Assembly: GCF_002787055.1 (NCBI RefSeq)
Contig: NZ_CP024808.1
Coordinates: 584,328 to 648,327 of the forward strand
From: Candidatus Nitrosotenuis aquarius
Lineage (GTDB): Archaea > Thermoproteota > Nitrososphaeria > Nitrososphaerales > Nitrosopumilaceae
Reading direction: 5' to 3'
DNA: 64,000 nucleotides
Shown in pieces: positions 8,409 through 16,585 of this stretch. The position numbers and the translations under genes were made by a program. Position 1 is the stretch's first letter, and each line of letters opens with the position of its first letter. Below the pieces are notes generated by a model. That model searched no databases, was not told the origin of the DNA, and saw nothing but the letters and a program-made list of their open reading frames with translations.

Positions 8409-9239
8409 CTAGGCTGACTCTGGGGCTTCTTCTGCCTGCTCTTTTGCTTCCTTTTTGGCCTTTCTGTCGTAGAACGCCTTTCTTGCAAAGGCAATGTATG
8501 TGGTGTGTCCTATGCCATAAAATGAGTGTCTGGTTTTTCCTTCCCTTGCCTCGATTGTTCGCAATATATGCTCAGAGCACTCTATGTCGGTAAACTCGTT
8601 TTCAATTAGGGATGCAGTGAGCTTTTCCAGCTGGTTCATCGTAGGACAAATTGCAACAAATGCTCCAGAGCCCTTGAGCATTTTTCGCACCTGTGGCACT
8701 ACGGTCCACGGATCACCCAAGTCCACCACCGCCATATCCATATCAGATAACGGCATTTTCTTGGCAGTCTTGAGGTCCTGCTCGTGCATTGTTACATATT
8801 TTATCATGCCTGCTCTAGTGATGTTCTTTTTTGCAATCTCCATAAAGTCAGGTGCCACATCAAATGTGTAGACGTGCCCCCTTGGCTTGACGATGCTTGC
8901 CAGAAATGTAGTCAGCGCACCGCTTCCGGTGCCAATCTCCAGTATTTTCTGCCCTGATTGCACACCAGAGCGTGCTGCGATATAGCCCAGGTCCTTTGGG
9001 TAAACAATTTGCGTGCCGTGTTGACTCCTCATCACAAAGTCGTGAACCGTCGGCTCTATCAGATACACGTACTTGTCCTTGTTTGTTCTCAGTCTGCTGC
9101 CAAACTCTTTTCCTATTGCATCCTTGTGTTTTATTACACCGACATGAGTATGCAATGACTGCTTTCTGTCTATTTTTTGCAGCCATTTCTTAGAATCATT
9201 ATAGAAAAACAAAACGTATGCGTTGTTTTTTATCTTCAT
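8409..9239 (-). CDS. trmI: tRNA (adenine-N1)-methyltransferase TrmI
   Basis: Methylates adenine 58 (and 57 in archaea) in the tRNA T-loop using S-adenosylmethionine. The N-terminal beta domain (about 1-75) is followed by GTQIVYPKDLGYIAARSGVQ, a characteristic TrmI linker, and the Rossmann methyltransferase domain with motif I ILEIGTGSGALT (about residues 98-109), YTFDVAPDF and VVDLGDPW (acceptor region). EAREGKTRHSFYGIGHTTYI near the C-terminus is also family-typical. The last 20 residues are a Lys/Glu/Ala-rich tail. Stand-alone; the neighbouring signal-transduction genes are unrelated. Confidence 0.93.
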   Translation of the reverse strand: MKIKNNAYVLFFYNDSKKWLQKIDRKQSLHTHVGVIKHKDAIGKEFGSRLRTNKDKYVYLIEPTVHDFVMRSQHGTQIVYPKDLGYIAARSGVQSGQKILEIGTGSGALTTFLASIVKPRGHVYTFDVAPDFMEIAKKNITRAGMIKYVTMHEQDLKTAKKMPLSDMDMAVVDLGDPWTVVPQVRKMLKGSGAFVAICPTMNQLEKLTASLIENEFTDIECSEHILRTIEAREGKTRHSFYGIGHTTYIAFARKAFYDRKAKKEAKEQAEEAPESA

Positions 9240-9273
9240 AATTTGGCACTTGACGGTTCGAATAATAAGCTAT

Positions 9274-9771
9274 CTAGAAGGTCTTTGCCTTTTGGATCTT
9301 GCGCAACGCTTCCAAATAGTCACGGATTTGCGCATGTGTCGGATTCAGATCCATTAAATTCTGCACATTTACGTTAAGCTTGGCAAGCTCCTCGTAGATG
9401 TTCTTGTCCTCTATAGTGTCTACCAGCGCTTGCAGTGAAAACGGTTTTTGCAATAATTCTACTATTTGCTTGAGGTTTTTGATAGAATCGACCAGTGTTT
9501 CCTGCACATATGCAGACGCAAATATTATTCTCTGTGACGGGTTTAGCCCGAGGATTTCTTTTGCTGTTTGCAGGCCGTTTAGCTTTGGCATGGAATAGTC
9601 CAGCACCACCGCATCAAATGGATTATCAGAATTTTCTGCCAGTTTTTTTGAATATTCTAAAACGCATAATTCACCATCAAGTGTTGTTGTGACCTGATGG
9701 CCCTTGTCCTCTAAAATGGTGCGGTATTGCGACAGTAGGTCCGGCTCGTCATCTGCAATTAATATTTTCAT
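9274..9771 (-). CDS. Response regulator, receiver domain plus short helical tail
   Basis: A single receiver domain (1-125) with acidic pocket ADDEP (D7, D8), phospho-acceptor Asp58 in VVLDYSMPK, switch Ser in FASAY and Lys in LQKPFS. A 40-residue C-terminal helical extension (YEELAKLNVNVQNLMDLNPT onward) replaces any DNA-binding domain, so output is probably by protein contact. It resembles the response regulator at 24558 closely in plan (LDYSMP/LDNNMP, IIFASAY, EKPFSL-type), suggesting they are paralogues. The gap to the upstream response regulator is 32 bases, so the two may share the promoter in front of 10317. Confidence 0.88.
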   Translation of the reverse strand: MKILIADDEPDLLSQYRTILEDKGHQVTTTLDGELCVLEYSKKLAENSDNPFDAVVLDYSMPKLNGLQTAKEILGLNPSQRIIFASAYVQETLVDSIKNLKQIVELLQKPFSLQALVDTIEDKNIYEELAKLNVNVQNLMDLNPTHAQIRDYLEALRKIQKAKTF

Positions 9772-9803
9772 GAAATACTATCAAAATCCGACAAATATAG
9801 CAT

Positions 9804-10184
9804 TTATTGTGTTACTGTTACTGCCTGCTTGTGCACATTATTTATGGTGTCAATTACACTGTCGATTTCATACGGCTTGTAGATTACGGCAGAGGCGTTA
9901 AGCGATTTTAGCTTCTTTTCTGTGTCAGATGTCAGGTCCGCTGTCACCATGATCACCTTGGCATCATGATTGATTTGCTTGATGTTTGCCAGGCCGTAAA
10001 ATCCGTCGTATTCAGGCATCATCACGTCAAGCAATGCAATGTCCGGCTTGAATCTCTCGTACAATTCCACCGCGGTTTTTCCATTATAGCCACGCCCGAC
10101 CACAGTGATGTCCTTGATTTCCAAATACTCACAGAACACTTCGACTGTGTCTACGTCATCATCAACTACTATTACTTTTACCAT
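9804..10184 (-). CDS. Response regulator, receiver domain only
   Basis: CheY-like protein of 126 residues: VIVVDDDVDTVEVF (D8-D10), phospho-acceptor Asp53 in ALLDVMMPEYDGF, Thr in MVTAD and Lys in IYKPYE. I chose the ATG at 10184 (MVKVIVVDDD), which places the acidic pocket at the usual distance from the start; ATGs at 10196 and 10232 would add up to 16 unrelated residues. The gene start overlaps the end of the tiny zinc-binding gene (10162-10317) in another frame, so translation is probably coupled. No output domain. The cognate kinase is not adjacent; the nearest is at 23091. Confidence 0.87.
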   Translation of the reverse strand: MVKVIVVDDDVDTVEVFCEYLEIKDITVVGRGYNGKTAVELYERFKPDIALLDVMMPEYDGFYGLANIKQINHDAKVIMVTADLTSDTEKKLKSLNASAVIYKPYEIDSVIDTINNVHKQAVTVTQ

Positions 10185-10317
10185 TTTTACCACCATTGTC
10201 CCAGCATTTTTGATGGTACCATTTAGTATCATACAGCACTGCGCCCTCTGTTATCTCTACTAAATTTCCACAATCGGCACATCTGCTTTCTAAATTGGTA
10301 CCATACGCTTGGGCCAT
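10162..10317 (-). CDS. 51-aa LIM-like zinc-binding protein overlapping a response regulator
   Basis: From the ATG at 10317 the frame encodes MAQAYGTNLESRCADCGNLV followed by WYHQKCWDNGG and stops at 10162-10164. The spacing Cys-x2-Cys, about 21 residues, His-x2-Cys is like half a LIM or other treble-clef zinc site. The start follows an AATAATAT box at leaderless distance and the GTTTG-N7-CAAAC element at 10357. The last 22 bases overlap the receiver-domain gene in a different frame. A nearby kinase/regulator role is inference only from context. Confidence 0.6.
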   Translation of the reverse strand: MAQAYGTNLESRCADCGNLVEITEGAVLYDTKWYHQKCWDNGGKNGKSNSS

Positions 10318-10356
10318 ACTATATCGGGTTTTGCTGGAAAATGATATTATTTCCTA

Positions 10357-10373
10357 GTTTGTTCAAAACAAAC
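10357..10373. promoter_or_regulatory. Palindrome-like element GTTTG-N7-CAAAC upstream of zinc protein/response regulator unit
   Basis: GTTTGTTCAAAACAAAC is a perfect 7-bp inverted repeat around CAA. It sits 40 bases before the ATG at 10317, next to the probable TATA box. Same pattern as at 8382, 23057 and 24501. Because it also directly follows the argS stop (10381) it could act as an argS 3' hairpin instead. Confidence 0.42.
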
Positions 10374-10380
10374 ACCACAA

Positions 10381-12258
10381 TTACATTCGTTCAGGCGTGT
10401 CTATTCCAATTAGATTCAGGGCTCTTTGTAGGCATCTCTGAAATGCATACACGAGGCAGACTCTCGCATTAAGCAGGTCCGGCTCTGCGTCCAATACCCG
10501 CACATGCTCATAAAATCCATTAAACGACACCGCAAGCGAGTAGCAATATTTTGCAATCACCTTGGGCGACAGGTTATTTGCGGCATCCTGCACTGCCAAG
10601 TCCAGCTTGCCAATTGCCTTTACAAGTGCAGACTCGTATTGGTCCTGGAGCAGCTCAAATTTTGCGTCAAAGTTTGGCTTTGTGTTTGATTTTTCTATGA
10701 TTCGACTAGCCCTTGCATACGCATACTGGATGTACGGCGCAGTATCTCCTTCTAGGCTTAGCGATTTTGTAGTGTCAAAGGTTATGATCTTGTCTAGATC
10801 CTGCTTTATCATCTCGTATCGTAGGGTGGCAACTGCCACATTTTTTGCAATTTTATGCAGAGTGTTATCAGACAGATCAGGGTTGCGTTTTTTGGTCTCT
10901 TCTAGCGTTTTTTGTTCCAGCATATCTAAAATCTTGTCTGCATTGACATAGAGACCTTTCCTGCCAGACATTTGTGCACTTTTTCCCCCAGTATCTAGCC
11001 CTAGTGAATTTGCGGTATCTGATGATAACGTTACCGATTCGTACGACAAATGCACGTATTCCTTTTTGTTTTGGCCAAACTTTGCCATCAATGTAGTGAT
11101 TATGTTTTGGAGTCTGGCTTGCCTAGAATCAATTACGGTAATGACTTTGTCTGAGGAATAGTTGTGTTTTGGAAGATCATTTGGAACCAATGTGGTTTGG
11201 TACAGGGTTTTTCCGTTTGGCTGATCACAATATGTTGCATAATAGAATGGATCTTCGACTAGACCTAGCTTCCATGCCGCATATGGAATATCTTTTGCAA
11301 TGTATGTGGCAGTACCATTGCTTCTAACCAAGACCTTGTCCTCTTCGCCTTCAGCAAGTATTACCCAGCATCCCTTGTTTTTTCCTTCGGACTCGAATTT
11401 TACTAGATTCATCTGTTTTAGTTTTTCAAATATTTGCGGCCAAAGACGAGAGCGAACTATTTCAGACTCGAAGTTCAGGCAGTCATAGGATACACCAAGC
11501 CTCCAGCATGTCTTTAGCTGCTCAGAGAGAACTCGGCGGGTTATCTTTGATGCAAAATTTGCAGTCTCGGAATTGCCGTACTCGATTTCCTTGAGGATTT
11601 GGTTTCTTTTTTCTTGTAATTCCGGGTTTGCTTGGTATTTTTCTGTGGTCTTTACATAGACTTCGTCTCCGCAGTAATGATCAAATTTCTGCCCTGCCGG
11701 AGGCTCCTGCGAAAACCCAAGGTGCCTAAAGCCAAGCAAAATGTCGGCTACCTGCAGGCCGGAATCATCCACATAGTTTAGCGTGTTGATTTGGTATCCA
11801 GCCTTTTGCAATATTCTGATTATCGAATCGCCAACTACAACATTTCTCACATGACCAATGTGCAGCGCCTTGTTTGGGTTGACACTTGTGTGCTCTACGG
11901 TAATTGTTGCGCCAGACCCAACATTTACAGAACTGTAATCATCCTTTTGGGATTGTACAATGACGATTTTGCCTAGCCTGCCAGTGTCTGCATAAAAATT
12001 CACATATCCAGACGGGTGCGCCTCTGCTTTTGAGACCAATCCTCCTAGAAACTGTTGATATTTGTCTGCTATTTCCTGCGCTATCTCGTTTGGCCTTTTC
12101 TTTAGCGCCTTTGCAGCCAAAAACGCAACATTGCAGCTTACATCCCCAAATCCTTCCTTTGCAGGCTCTAGTGAAAACGCAAGATCGGAAATCTTTTGCT
12201 GCTCCAGTATTATCAGTAGGTTTTTTCTAATTTCGTCTAGTAAAACTCGAAAGCTCAA
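10381..12258 (-). CDS. argS: Arginyl-tRNA synthetase
   Basis: Class Ia synthetase of 625 residues. The N-terminal Arg-tRNA-specific domain (about 1-105) is followed by the HIGH signature in SVNPNKALHIGHVRNVVVGD, the catalytic core (DIPYAAWKLGL, Rossmann fold), the KMSK equivalent MSGRKG (SAQMSGRKGLYVNADKILDM) and the all-helical anticodon-binding DALR domain at the C-terminus (SLSLEGDTAPYIQYAYARAS onward, ending LNLIGIDTPERM). All expected parts are present. The phosphatase gene ends three bases from its start on the same strand, suggesting a shared transcript. Confidence 0.96.
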   Translation of the reverse strand: MSFRVLLDEIRKNLLIILEQQKISDLAFSLEPAKEGFGDVSCNVAFLAAKALKKRPNEIAQEIADKYQQFLGGLVSKAEAHPSGYVNFYADTGRLGKIVIVQSQKDDYSSVNVGSGATITVEHTSVNPNKALHIGHVRNVVVGDSIIRILQKAGYQINTLNYVDDSGLQVADILLGFRHLGFSQEPPAGQKFDHYCGDEVYVKTTEKYQANPELQEKRNQILKEIEYGNSETANFASKITRRVLSEQLKTCWRLGVSYDCLNFESEIVRSRLWPQIFEKLKQMNLVKFESEGKNKGCWVILAEGEEDKVLVRSNGTATYIAKDIPYAAWKLGLVEDPFYYATYCDQPNGKTLYQTTLVPNDLPKHNYSSDKVITVIDSRQARLQNIITTLMAKFGQNKKEYVHLSYESVTLSSDTANSLGLDTGGKSAQMSGRKGLYVNADKILDMLEQKTLEETKKRNPDLSDNTLHKIAKNVAVATLRYEMIKQDLDKIITFDTTKSLSLEGDTAPYIQYAYARASRIIEKSNTKPNFDAKFELLQDQYESALVKAIGKLDLAVQDAANNLSPKVIAKYCYSLAVSFNGFYEHVRVLDAEPDLLNARVCLVYAFQRCLQRALNLIGIDTPERM

Positions 12259-12261
12259 AAA

Positions 12262-12957
12262 TTACAACTCCGAAAGGCTGGGCGCAAGCTTGTCTAATGC
12301 CTCAATTACTCCGTCTCCGGCATGCGAAGACACCACCATCTTTGCGCAAGATTTCACATCGTCAAACGCATTACCCACTGCAATGCTGTATCCCGCCATC
12401 CTAAATAATGGAACGTCTGTTTCGCTGTCGCCAATTGCGATTACGTCCTCTGATCGAATGTCCATCTTTTTCATTACCTCTTTGAATCCCACAGTCTTGT
12501 CTATACCTGCCGAGTTTATGTGGATTGCATATTGGCTGTCTGCAAGCACCACATCCATGTATGCATCTTGTGTTATTTTTTGCGCGTCTGCAATGTCAAA
12601 TGTTCTTTCTAGTACGACTTCGGTCATTCTAGGAAAGACCGGTTTTTCTCGCACGTTGTCAATTTTTGTGCGAATTAAGGACAGTGCCTCAACACATTTT
12701 TCCTTGTTTCCAATCAGATGGTGCTGGTTTGTCCCATATGTGACGCATCCGCCGTTTTCCCCAACACCTACTGTGTCCAGCCCCCCAAAGACCCCAAGCA
12801 AATATGCCTCAACTGATGATCTGCCAGAAACCAAAATCACGTTGTGCCCCATTTTCTTTATGTGGCGCAAAGAGTTTAGTGCACCCAAATGAATTCTTCC
12901 TCCGCCGTTTTCTGTTATTGTACCATCAATGTCCACTGCAAAGGTCTTGCGCCTCAT
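12262..12957 (-). CDS. pgp: Archaeal phosphoglycolate phosphatase (HAD family)
   Basis: A HAD hydrolase of about 231 residues with a C2-type cap, matching archaeal phosphoglycolate phosphatases and sucrose-phosphatase-like enzymes. Motif I is FAVDIDGTIT (nucleophile and acid/base Asp), motif II is VSGRSS, and motif IV is IGDSETDVPLF. The closing part (MAGYSIAVGNAFDDVKSCAK) is typical. I chose the ATG at 12957 because motif I then begins at residue 4, whereas the longer frame from 12996 adds 13 residues without homology character. It probably removes phosphoglycolate or a related sugar phosphate; true substrate is unproven. Confidence 0.85.
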   Translation of the reverse strand: MRRKTFAVDIDGTITENGGGRIHLGALNSLRHIKKMGHNVILVSGRSSVEAYLLGVFGGLDTVGVGENGGCVTYGTNQHHLIGNKEKCVEALSLIRTKIDNVREKPVFPRMTEVVLERTFDIADAQKITQDAYMDVVLADSQYAIHINSAGIDKTVGFKEVMKKMDIRSEDVIAIGDSETDVPLFRMAGYSIAVGNAFDDVKSCAKMVVSSHAGDGVIEALDKLAPSLSEL

Positions 12958-13037
12958 GTGGGATTTTGTGCTACGACCCAGATAATAATCAATCAAAAGA
13001 TTTTATTGACAAACCAAGACGTCTTAATTGAAATCAA

Positions 13038-14141
13038 TTGGGAATCCCAGAAAAAATAAAGGCAATCCAAGACCAGATACACCAGACTCAGCTAAACAAG
13101 GCAACAGAGCACCATATTGGTTTGCTAAAAGCAAAGATTGCCAAGCTGAAACGAGAGCAAGAAACAGTTCAAACAAAAAAGACTGGAATCAGCTCTGATG
13201 GATTCGATGTAAAGCGCACAGGCGATGCAACAGTTGTGTTTATCGGATTGCCAAGTGTTGGAAAATCCACATTACTCAACAAATTAACCGGCTCGCGCTC
13301 TGCAGTCGGCGCTTACCAATTCACCACGCTAACCGTAGTGCCCGGCATGATGGAATACAGAGGAGCTAGGATCCAAGTGCTGGACTTGCCTGGAATCATC
13401 GAGGGCGCATCCAGAGGAAAGGGACTTGGAAAAAGAATTCTTGCGGTTGCACGCAGTGCAGATTTGGTCATTTTGATACTAGATGTCTTTCAGCCATATC
13501 ACGAGGATGTTTTGCGAACCGAGCTTGGCAACATCGGCATACGACTGGATCAAAAGCCGCCGAACATAGTAATAGAAAAGGCGTCGACTGGTGGCGTGGC
13601 AATAGCACAACAGGTAAAGCTGACATCCATGTCCGAAAAACTTGTGCGTGAAATACTAAACGTGTATGGCTATACCAGCGCTCGAGTAGTAATACGCGAA
13701 GATATTACCTCAGAGCAGCTAGTCGACTATTTAACAGGCGACAAAAGCTACGCAGAGTCCATCACAGTGCTAAACAAGGTGGACCTAGTGGACCCCAAAT
13801 TCGTCAAAGAGGTAACTGCCAAGGTAAAATCCAAGGTAATTCCGATTTCCGCAGACTCTGGCCTGAACATTGAATTGCTCAAAGAAAAAATCTACGAAAA
13901 ACTAGACTTTATCCGGCTATACATGAGGCCAAAGGGCGGAGAGACAGACTTCAAAGAACCACTAATCATCAGGAGAAACTCCACGGTGGAAGATGTATGC
14001 AATAAATTACATCGCAGCATGAAAAAAGAATTTCGTTACGGACTGGTTTGGGGCAAAAGCGTCAAGTTTGGAGGACAACGAATCGGCCTGCAACATGTTT
14101 TGCAAGACGAAGACGTTTTGACAATAATTAAGACGCGTTGA
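13038..14141 (+). CDS. DRG-family GTP-binding protein
   Basis: A developmentally-regulated-GTPase (Obg/DRG) family protein of 367 residues. After an N-terminal helical hairpin (1-50), the G domain shows G1 GLPSVGKST (70-78), the TTLTVVPGMM switch region, G3 DLPG in VLDLPGIIEGASRGKGLG, and G4 NKVD. A C-terminal TGS domain (about 295-367) ends in GQRIGLQHVLQDEDVLTIIK. Eukaryotic and archaeal DRGs associate with ribosomes; a role in translation is the likely one. It starts at TTG 13038. The stop overlaps the TTG start of the next small zinc protein, which may be its partner. Confidence 0.92.
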   Translation: MGIPEKIKAIQDQIHQTQLNKATEHHIGLLKAKIAKLKREQETVQTKKTGISSDGFDVKRTGDATVVFIGLPSVGKSTLLNKLTGSRSAVGAYQFTTLTVVPGMMEYRGARIQVLDLPGIIEGASRGKGLGKRILAVARSADLVILILDVFQPYHEDVLRTELGNIGIRLDQKPPNIVIEKASTGGVAIAQQVKLTSMSEKLVREILNVYGYTSARVVIREDITSEQLVDYLTGDKSYAESITVLNKVDLVDPKFVKEVTAKVKSKVIPISADSGLNIELLKEKIYEKLDFIRLYMRPKGGETDFKEPLIIRRNSTVEDVCNKLHRSMKKEFRYGLVWGKSVKFGGQRIGLQHVLQDEDVLTIIKTR

Positions 14142-14326
14142 GTGCAAAAATGGATCAAGAAACAGAGAATCGCTGGTGTAATTACTGCATGATCAAGACA
14201 AAACAACAAATCATTTTCATTGCAAAGAACGCGACATACAAGCGTAGAAGACAATACAAGTGCACAATTTGCAATCATACAAATTGGTTGCAAGGAAAAA
14301 GGCCGTCAGCTGAAAGTGTTTACTGA
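14138..14326 (+). CDS. Small zinc-ribbon protein translationally coupled to DRG GTPase
   Basis: A 62-residue basic protein starting at the TTG that overlaps the DRG stop (TTGA). Two CxxC knuckles, RWCNYCMIKTK and YKCTICNHTN, are separated by about 25 residues and form a classical zinc ribbon. The middle is very basic (NATYKRRRQYK), suggesting nucleic-acid binding. An internal ATG four codons later is the alternative start. Its function is unknown; coupling to DRG suggests a ribosome- or RNA-related role. Eukaryotic DRGs have DFRP partner proteins with zinc fingers, an analogy only. Confidence 0.75.
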   Translation: MSAKMDQETENRWCNYCMIKTKQQIIFIAKNATYKRRRQYKCTICNHTNWLQGKRPSAESVY

Positions 14327-14441
14327 GATTTTTGCGATCAGAGATTTTTTTGCAACAAAAAAATCGTGTACATTATGTAATCAGTTGGTGTAATTTTGTT
14401 TAGTATTACTATAGAAAAACAAGCGAACATCACTTTTTGTA

Positions 14442-14561
14442 ATGGCTACTAAACGTAAAGCAGCTAAGCGAAAGGCAGCTCCAAAGAAGAAGGCAGCTCC
14501 AAAACGCAAAGCAGCAAAGCGAAAAGCTCCAAAGAAGAAGGCAGCAAAGAAACGACGATAA
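14442..14561 (+). CDS. 39-aa Lys/Ala/Pro-rich histone-H1-like peptide
   Basis: The ATG at 14442 opens a 39-residue frame made almost only of Lys, Arg, Ala and Pro: MATKRKAAKRKAAPKKKAAP, then repeats of KRKAA and APKKKAA, ending KKRR. Well over half of the residues are basic and there are no acidic residues. The composition matches the disordered C-terminal tails of linker histone H1 and bacterial H1-like proteins, suggesting DNA or RNA binding. It has an AT-rich upstream region (TTTAGTATTACTATAG about 40-25 bases before the start) and is followed by a strong hairpin terminator, so it is probably a separately transcribed and possibly highly expressed gene. Alba (40265) is the other chromatin protein in the window. 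Confidence 0.72.
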   Translation: MATKRKAAKRKAAPKKKAAPKRKAAKRKAPKKKAAKKRR

Positions 14562-14569
14562 GTCGTAAA

Positions 14570-14607
14570 GCGTCAATCAGCAGATTGACGCAAAATATTC
14601 TTTTTCT
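14570..14607. terminator. Hairpin plus T-rich tract after the H1-like gene
   Basis: GCGTCAATC (14570-14578) and GATTGACGC (14583-14591) form a perfect 9-bp stem with an AGCA loop, followed by AAAATATTCTTTTTCT. It begins 9 bases after the H1-like stop. Located between two convergent genes, it may end both transcripts. Confidence 0.6.
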
Positions 14608-14608
14608 A

Positions 14609-14893
14609 TCAACTAAACATTTGACTTGGTGGTGGCGGCGCTTGTTTGTCTTTGAGATTCTTTTCTACTGAAAATTTCCTGTCATTTGGAATGATTGAAA
14701 TTTTGACAGACGTATTGATTGCATAGTGAGGAGTTCCGTCTGGGTTTTTGTGATTCAGTGCAATCCCGACTCGATCAAGATCGACTTTGACCTTGACTAG
14801 GGCACCGTCTTCTAGCTTGAATGCAACAAAATCCCCGCCGACTCGCTCATAGTCAAGCATTTTAAAATCGATTTTGTTTTTTGATTCGCTCAT
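14609..14893 (-). CDS. Unknown 94-aa protein in operon with collagen-like gene
   Basis: A small, mostly beta-type soluble protein: MLDYERVGGDFVAFKLEDGA, then VKVKVDLDRVGIAL and a proline-rich end (QAPPPPSQMF). No cysteines, no signal peptide, no membrane segment. Its ATG at 14893 is one base away from the stop of the collagen-like gene, so the two form an operon and the product may work with that protein. I do not recognise the family. Confidence 0.7.
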   Translation of the reverse strand: MSESKNKIDFKMLDYERVGGDFVAFKLEDGALVKVKVDLDRVGIALNHKNPDGTPHYAINTSVKISIIPNDRKFSVEKNLKDKQAPPPPSQMFS

Positions 14894-14894
14894 G

Positions 14895-16475
14895 CTAGTA
14901 CAGATAGCTCATCAGTTTTATCTGCTCTTCAGTAGAAATGATGTTTTTGGCGGTTAGAACCTCGAGTAGTTCCTTGAATAATGCTTTTTGTTCATCCGAC
15001 ATTCCGGTTGCTCCCGGTGGGCCTGGTGGTCCGGGTGGGCCTCTTGGACCCTTGTCACCTGGCGGTCCCTGTGGACCCATAGGGCCCTTATCACCTGAAG
15101 GACCTTTTTGTCCTGCTTGACCTCGCTCGCCTTGAGGACCCTGAATTCCTTGCGGACCTTGTGGGCCTCGCTCGCCTGCCAATCCCTGTGGGCCTGGTTC
15201 GCCTTGAGGGCCTTGCGGACCGGTCTGACCTTTATCGCCTGGTGGGCCTGTTGGTCCTGTAAGTCCTTTTTCTCCTGCAGGACCTTGCGGACCTCGTGGG
15301 CCTCGCTCGCCTTGAGGGCCTGGAACTCCAGTTAATCCTTTTTCGCCCGCAGGACCTTGTGGGCCTTGTGGGCCTTTATCGCCAACTTCACCCTGAATGC
15401 CTTTTGGACCCTTGTCTCCGGGGGGGCCTGGTGGACCCAGTGGTCCCTTGTCACCCGCAGGACCTTGCGGACCTCGTGGGCCTCGCTCACCGATTGGGCC
15501 TTGAATTCCCTTGTCTCCGGGGGGGCCTGCAGGACCTGTTGGGCCTTTTTCCCCCTGTGGGCCTGGTGGACCCATGACACCCTTGTCACCTGGCGGTCCC
15601 TGAATTCCTGTTGGGCCTTTATCGCCTTGCGGACCGATTGGGCCTGTTACCCCTTTGTCTCCAGATGGACCCAGTGGGCCTTTTTCCCCCTTGTCTCCCG
15701 GTGGGCCTGGTGGGCCTTTGTCTCCCTTGTCTCCTTTATCGCCAGTTAATCCCTTGTCTCCTTTGTCTCCCTTGTCTCCCGGTGGGCCTTTGTCTCCCTT
15801 GTCTCCTTTATCGCCAGTTAATCCCTTGTCTCCTTTTTCACCCTTGTCGCCGGACGGACCAGTCGGGCCTCTATCGCCTTTGTCTCCCTGAGGGCCAATT
15901 GGACCTTTTTCGCCTTGTTGTCCTGCTGGACCCATTGGTCCCATCGGACCTTTGTCACCTTGAACTCCGATTGGGCCTGGTGGACCTATTGGTCCGCGCT
16001 CGCCTTGTGGTCCCATAGGACCTGTTGGACCCTTGTCACCTTGCAATCCAGGTGCGCCACGCAGTCCGCGCTCACCCCTAGGTACTCGCTCCTCTGTAGT
16101 TTCTACTTCACGTTTGCGTCTTGGTGCAGGCGGCATTTCGGGTGTTTCCATCGGTGCAAAACTTTCCGGTGCTGAAACTCTAACTTCAAAGATAGAATGT
16201 AATGATGAGAATTGATCGCTTACAATGATCCAAATTGTTGGCAACCCAAAGACAGAATCCGGGATGGGGTTTGTGTCAGAGCCAAGTGTTTGTGTGAATT
16301 TTGCGTCCTTGACATGTAGATGGTAATGCTCTTGCCACAATGATGCAAAACGCTTTGAGACAATCTCTTCTGTGGATGGCGCTGAATCGCAGATAGAAAT
16401 TTGGACCTCGTAGACGCCTGACTGCTTAAATGGTGCTGTGCCAGAAACCTCGAGCCTCTTAGCCTCAGTAGACAT
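14895..16475 (-). CDS. Collagen-like Gly-X-Y repeat protein
   Basis: A 526-residue protein in three parts. Residues 1-133 are a globular N-domain ([40 protein letters not shown]) ending in a Pro/Arg linker ([20 protein letters not shown]). Residues about 134-490 are an uninterrupted collagen-type Gly-X-Y series rich in GDK, GEK, GER and GPP triplets. Residues 491-526 are a helical C-cap ([20 protein letters not shown]). Charged Lys-Gly-Asp/Glu pairs are known to stabilise prokaryotic collagens lacking hydroxyproline. I see no signal peptide or membrane anchor, so it appears cytoplasmic or unconventionally exported. I chose the ATG at 16475; an in-frame extension to 16652 would overlap the divergent TPR gene and looks like noncoding sequence. 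Confidence 0.85.
   Translation of the reverse strand: MSTEAKRLEVSGTAPFKQSGVYEVQISICDSAPSTEEIVSKRFASLWQEHYHLHVKDAKFTQTLGSDTNPIPDSVFGLPTIWIIVSDQFSSLHSIFEVRVSAPESFAPMETPEMPPAPRRKREVETTEERVPRGERGLRGAPGLQGDKGPTGPMGPQGERGPIGPPGPIGVQGDKGPMGPMGPAGQQGEKGPIGPQGDKGDRGPTGPSGDKGEKGDKGLTGDKGDKGDKGPPGDKGDKGDKGLTGDKGDKGDKGPPGPPGDKGEKGPLGPSGDKGVTGPIGPQGDKGPTGIQGPPGDKGVMGPPGPQGEKGPTGPAGPPGDKGIQGPIGERGPRGPQGPAGDKGPLGPPGPPGDKGPKGIQGEVGDKGPQGPQGPAGEKGLTGVPGPQGERGPRGPQGPAGEKGLTGPTGPPGDKGQTGPQGPQGEPGPQGLAGERGPQGPQGIQGPQGERGQAGQKGPSGDKGPMGPQGPPGDKGPRGPPGPPGPPGATGMSDEQKALFKELLEVLTAKNIISTEEQIKLMSYLY
15006..16076 (-). repeat. Collagen Gly-X-Y coding repeats
   Basis: About 118 tandem 9-base units encode Gly-X-Y triplets. 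Longer near-identical blocks (GDKGDKG and GPPGDKG modules, for instance around 15700-15850) recur, so unequal recombination and copy-number change are plausible. The repeats produce long open frames on both strands that are not genes. Confidence 0.9.
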
Positions 16476-16585
16476 CAAACAGGTTGTAATCTGCAAGTAT
16501 ATTTGGATTTTCCATGTATGAGTTGATTTCCTTGCTTGTGTATGATCAGCTTGGTATTTATTCGAATTAACTCCAAAAATGACAA

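Noticed and set aside
14900-16220. Repetitive DNA in the collagen region, and long open frames on the opposite strand
   Set aside because: Unit length is 9 bases and codes Gly-X-Y, with no spacer structure, so it is not CRISPR. The opposite-strand frames are low-complexity shadows of the repeat.
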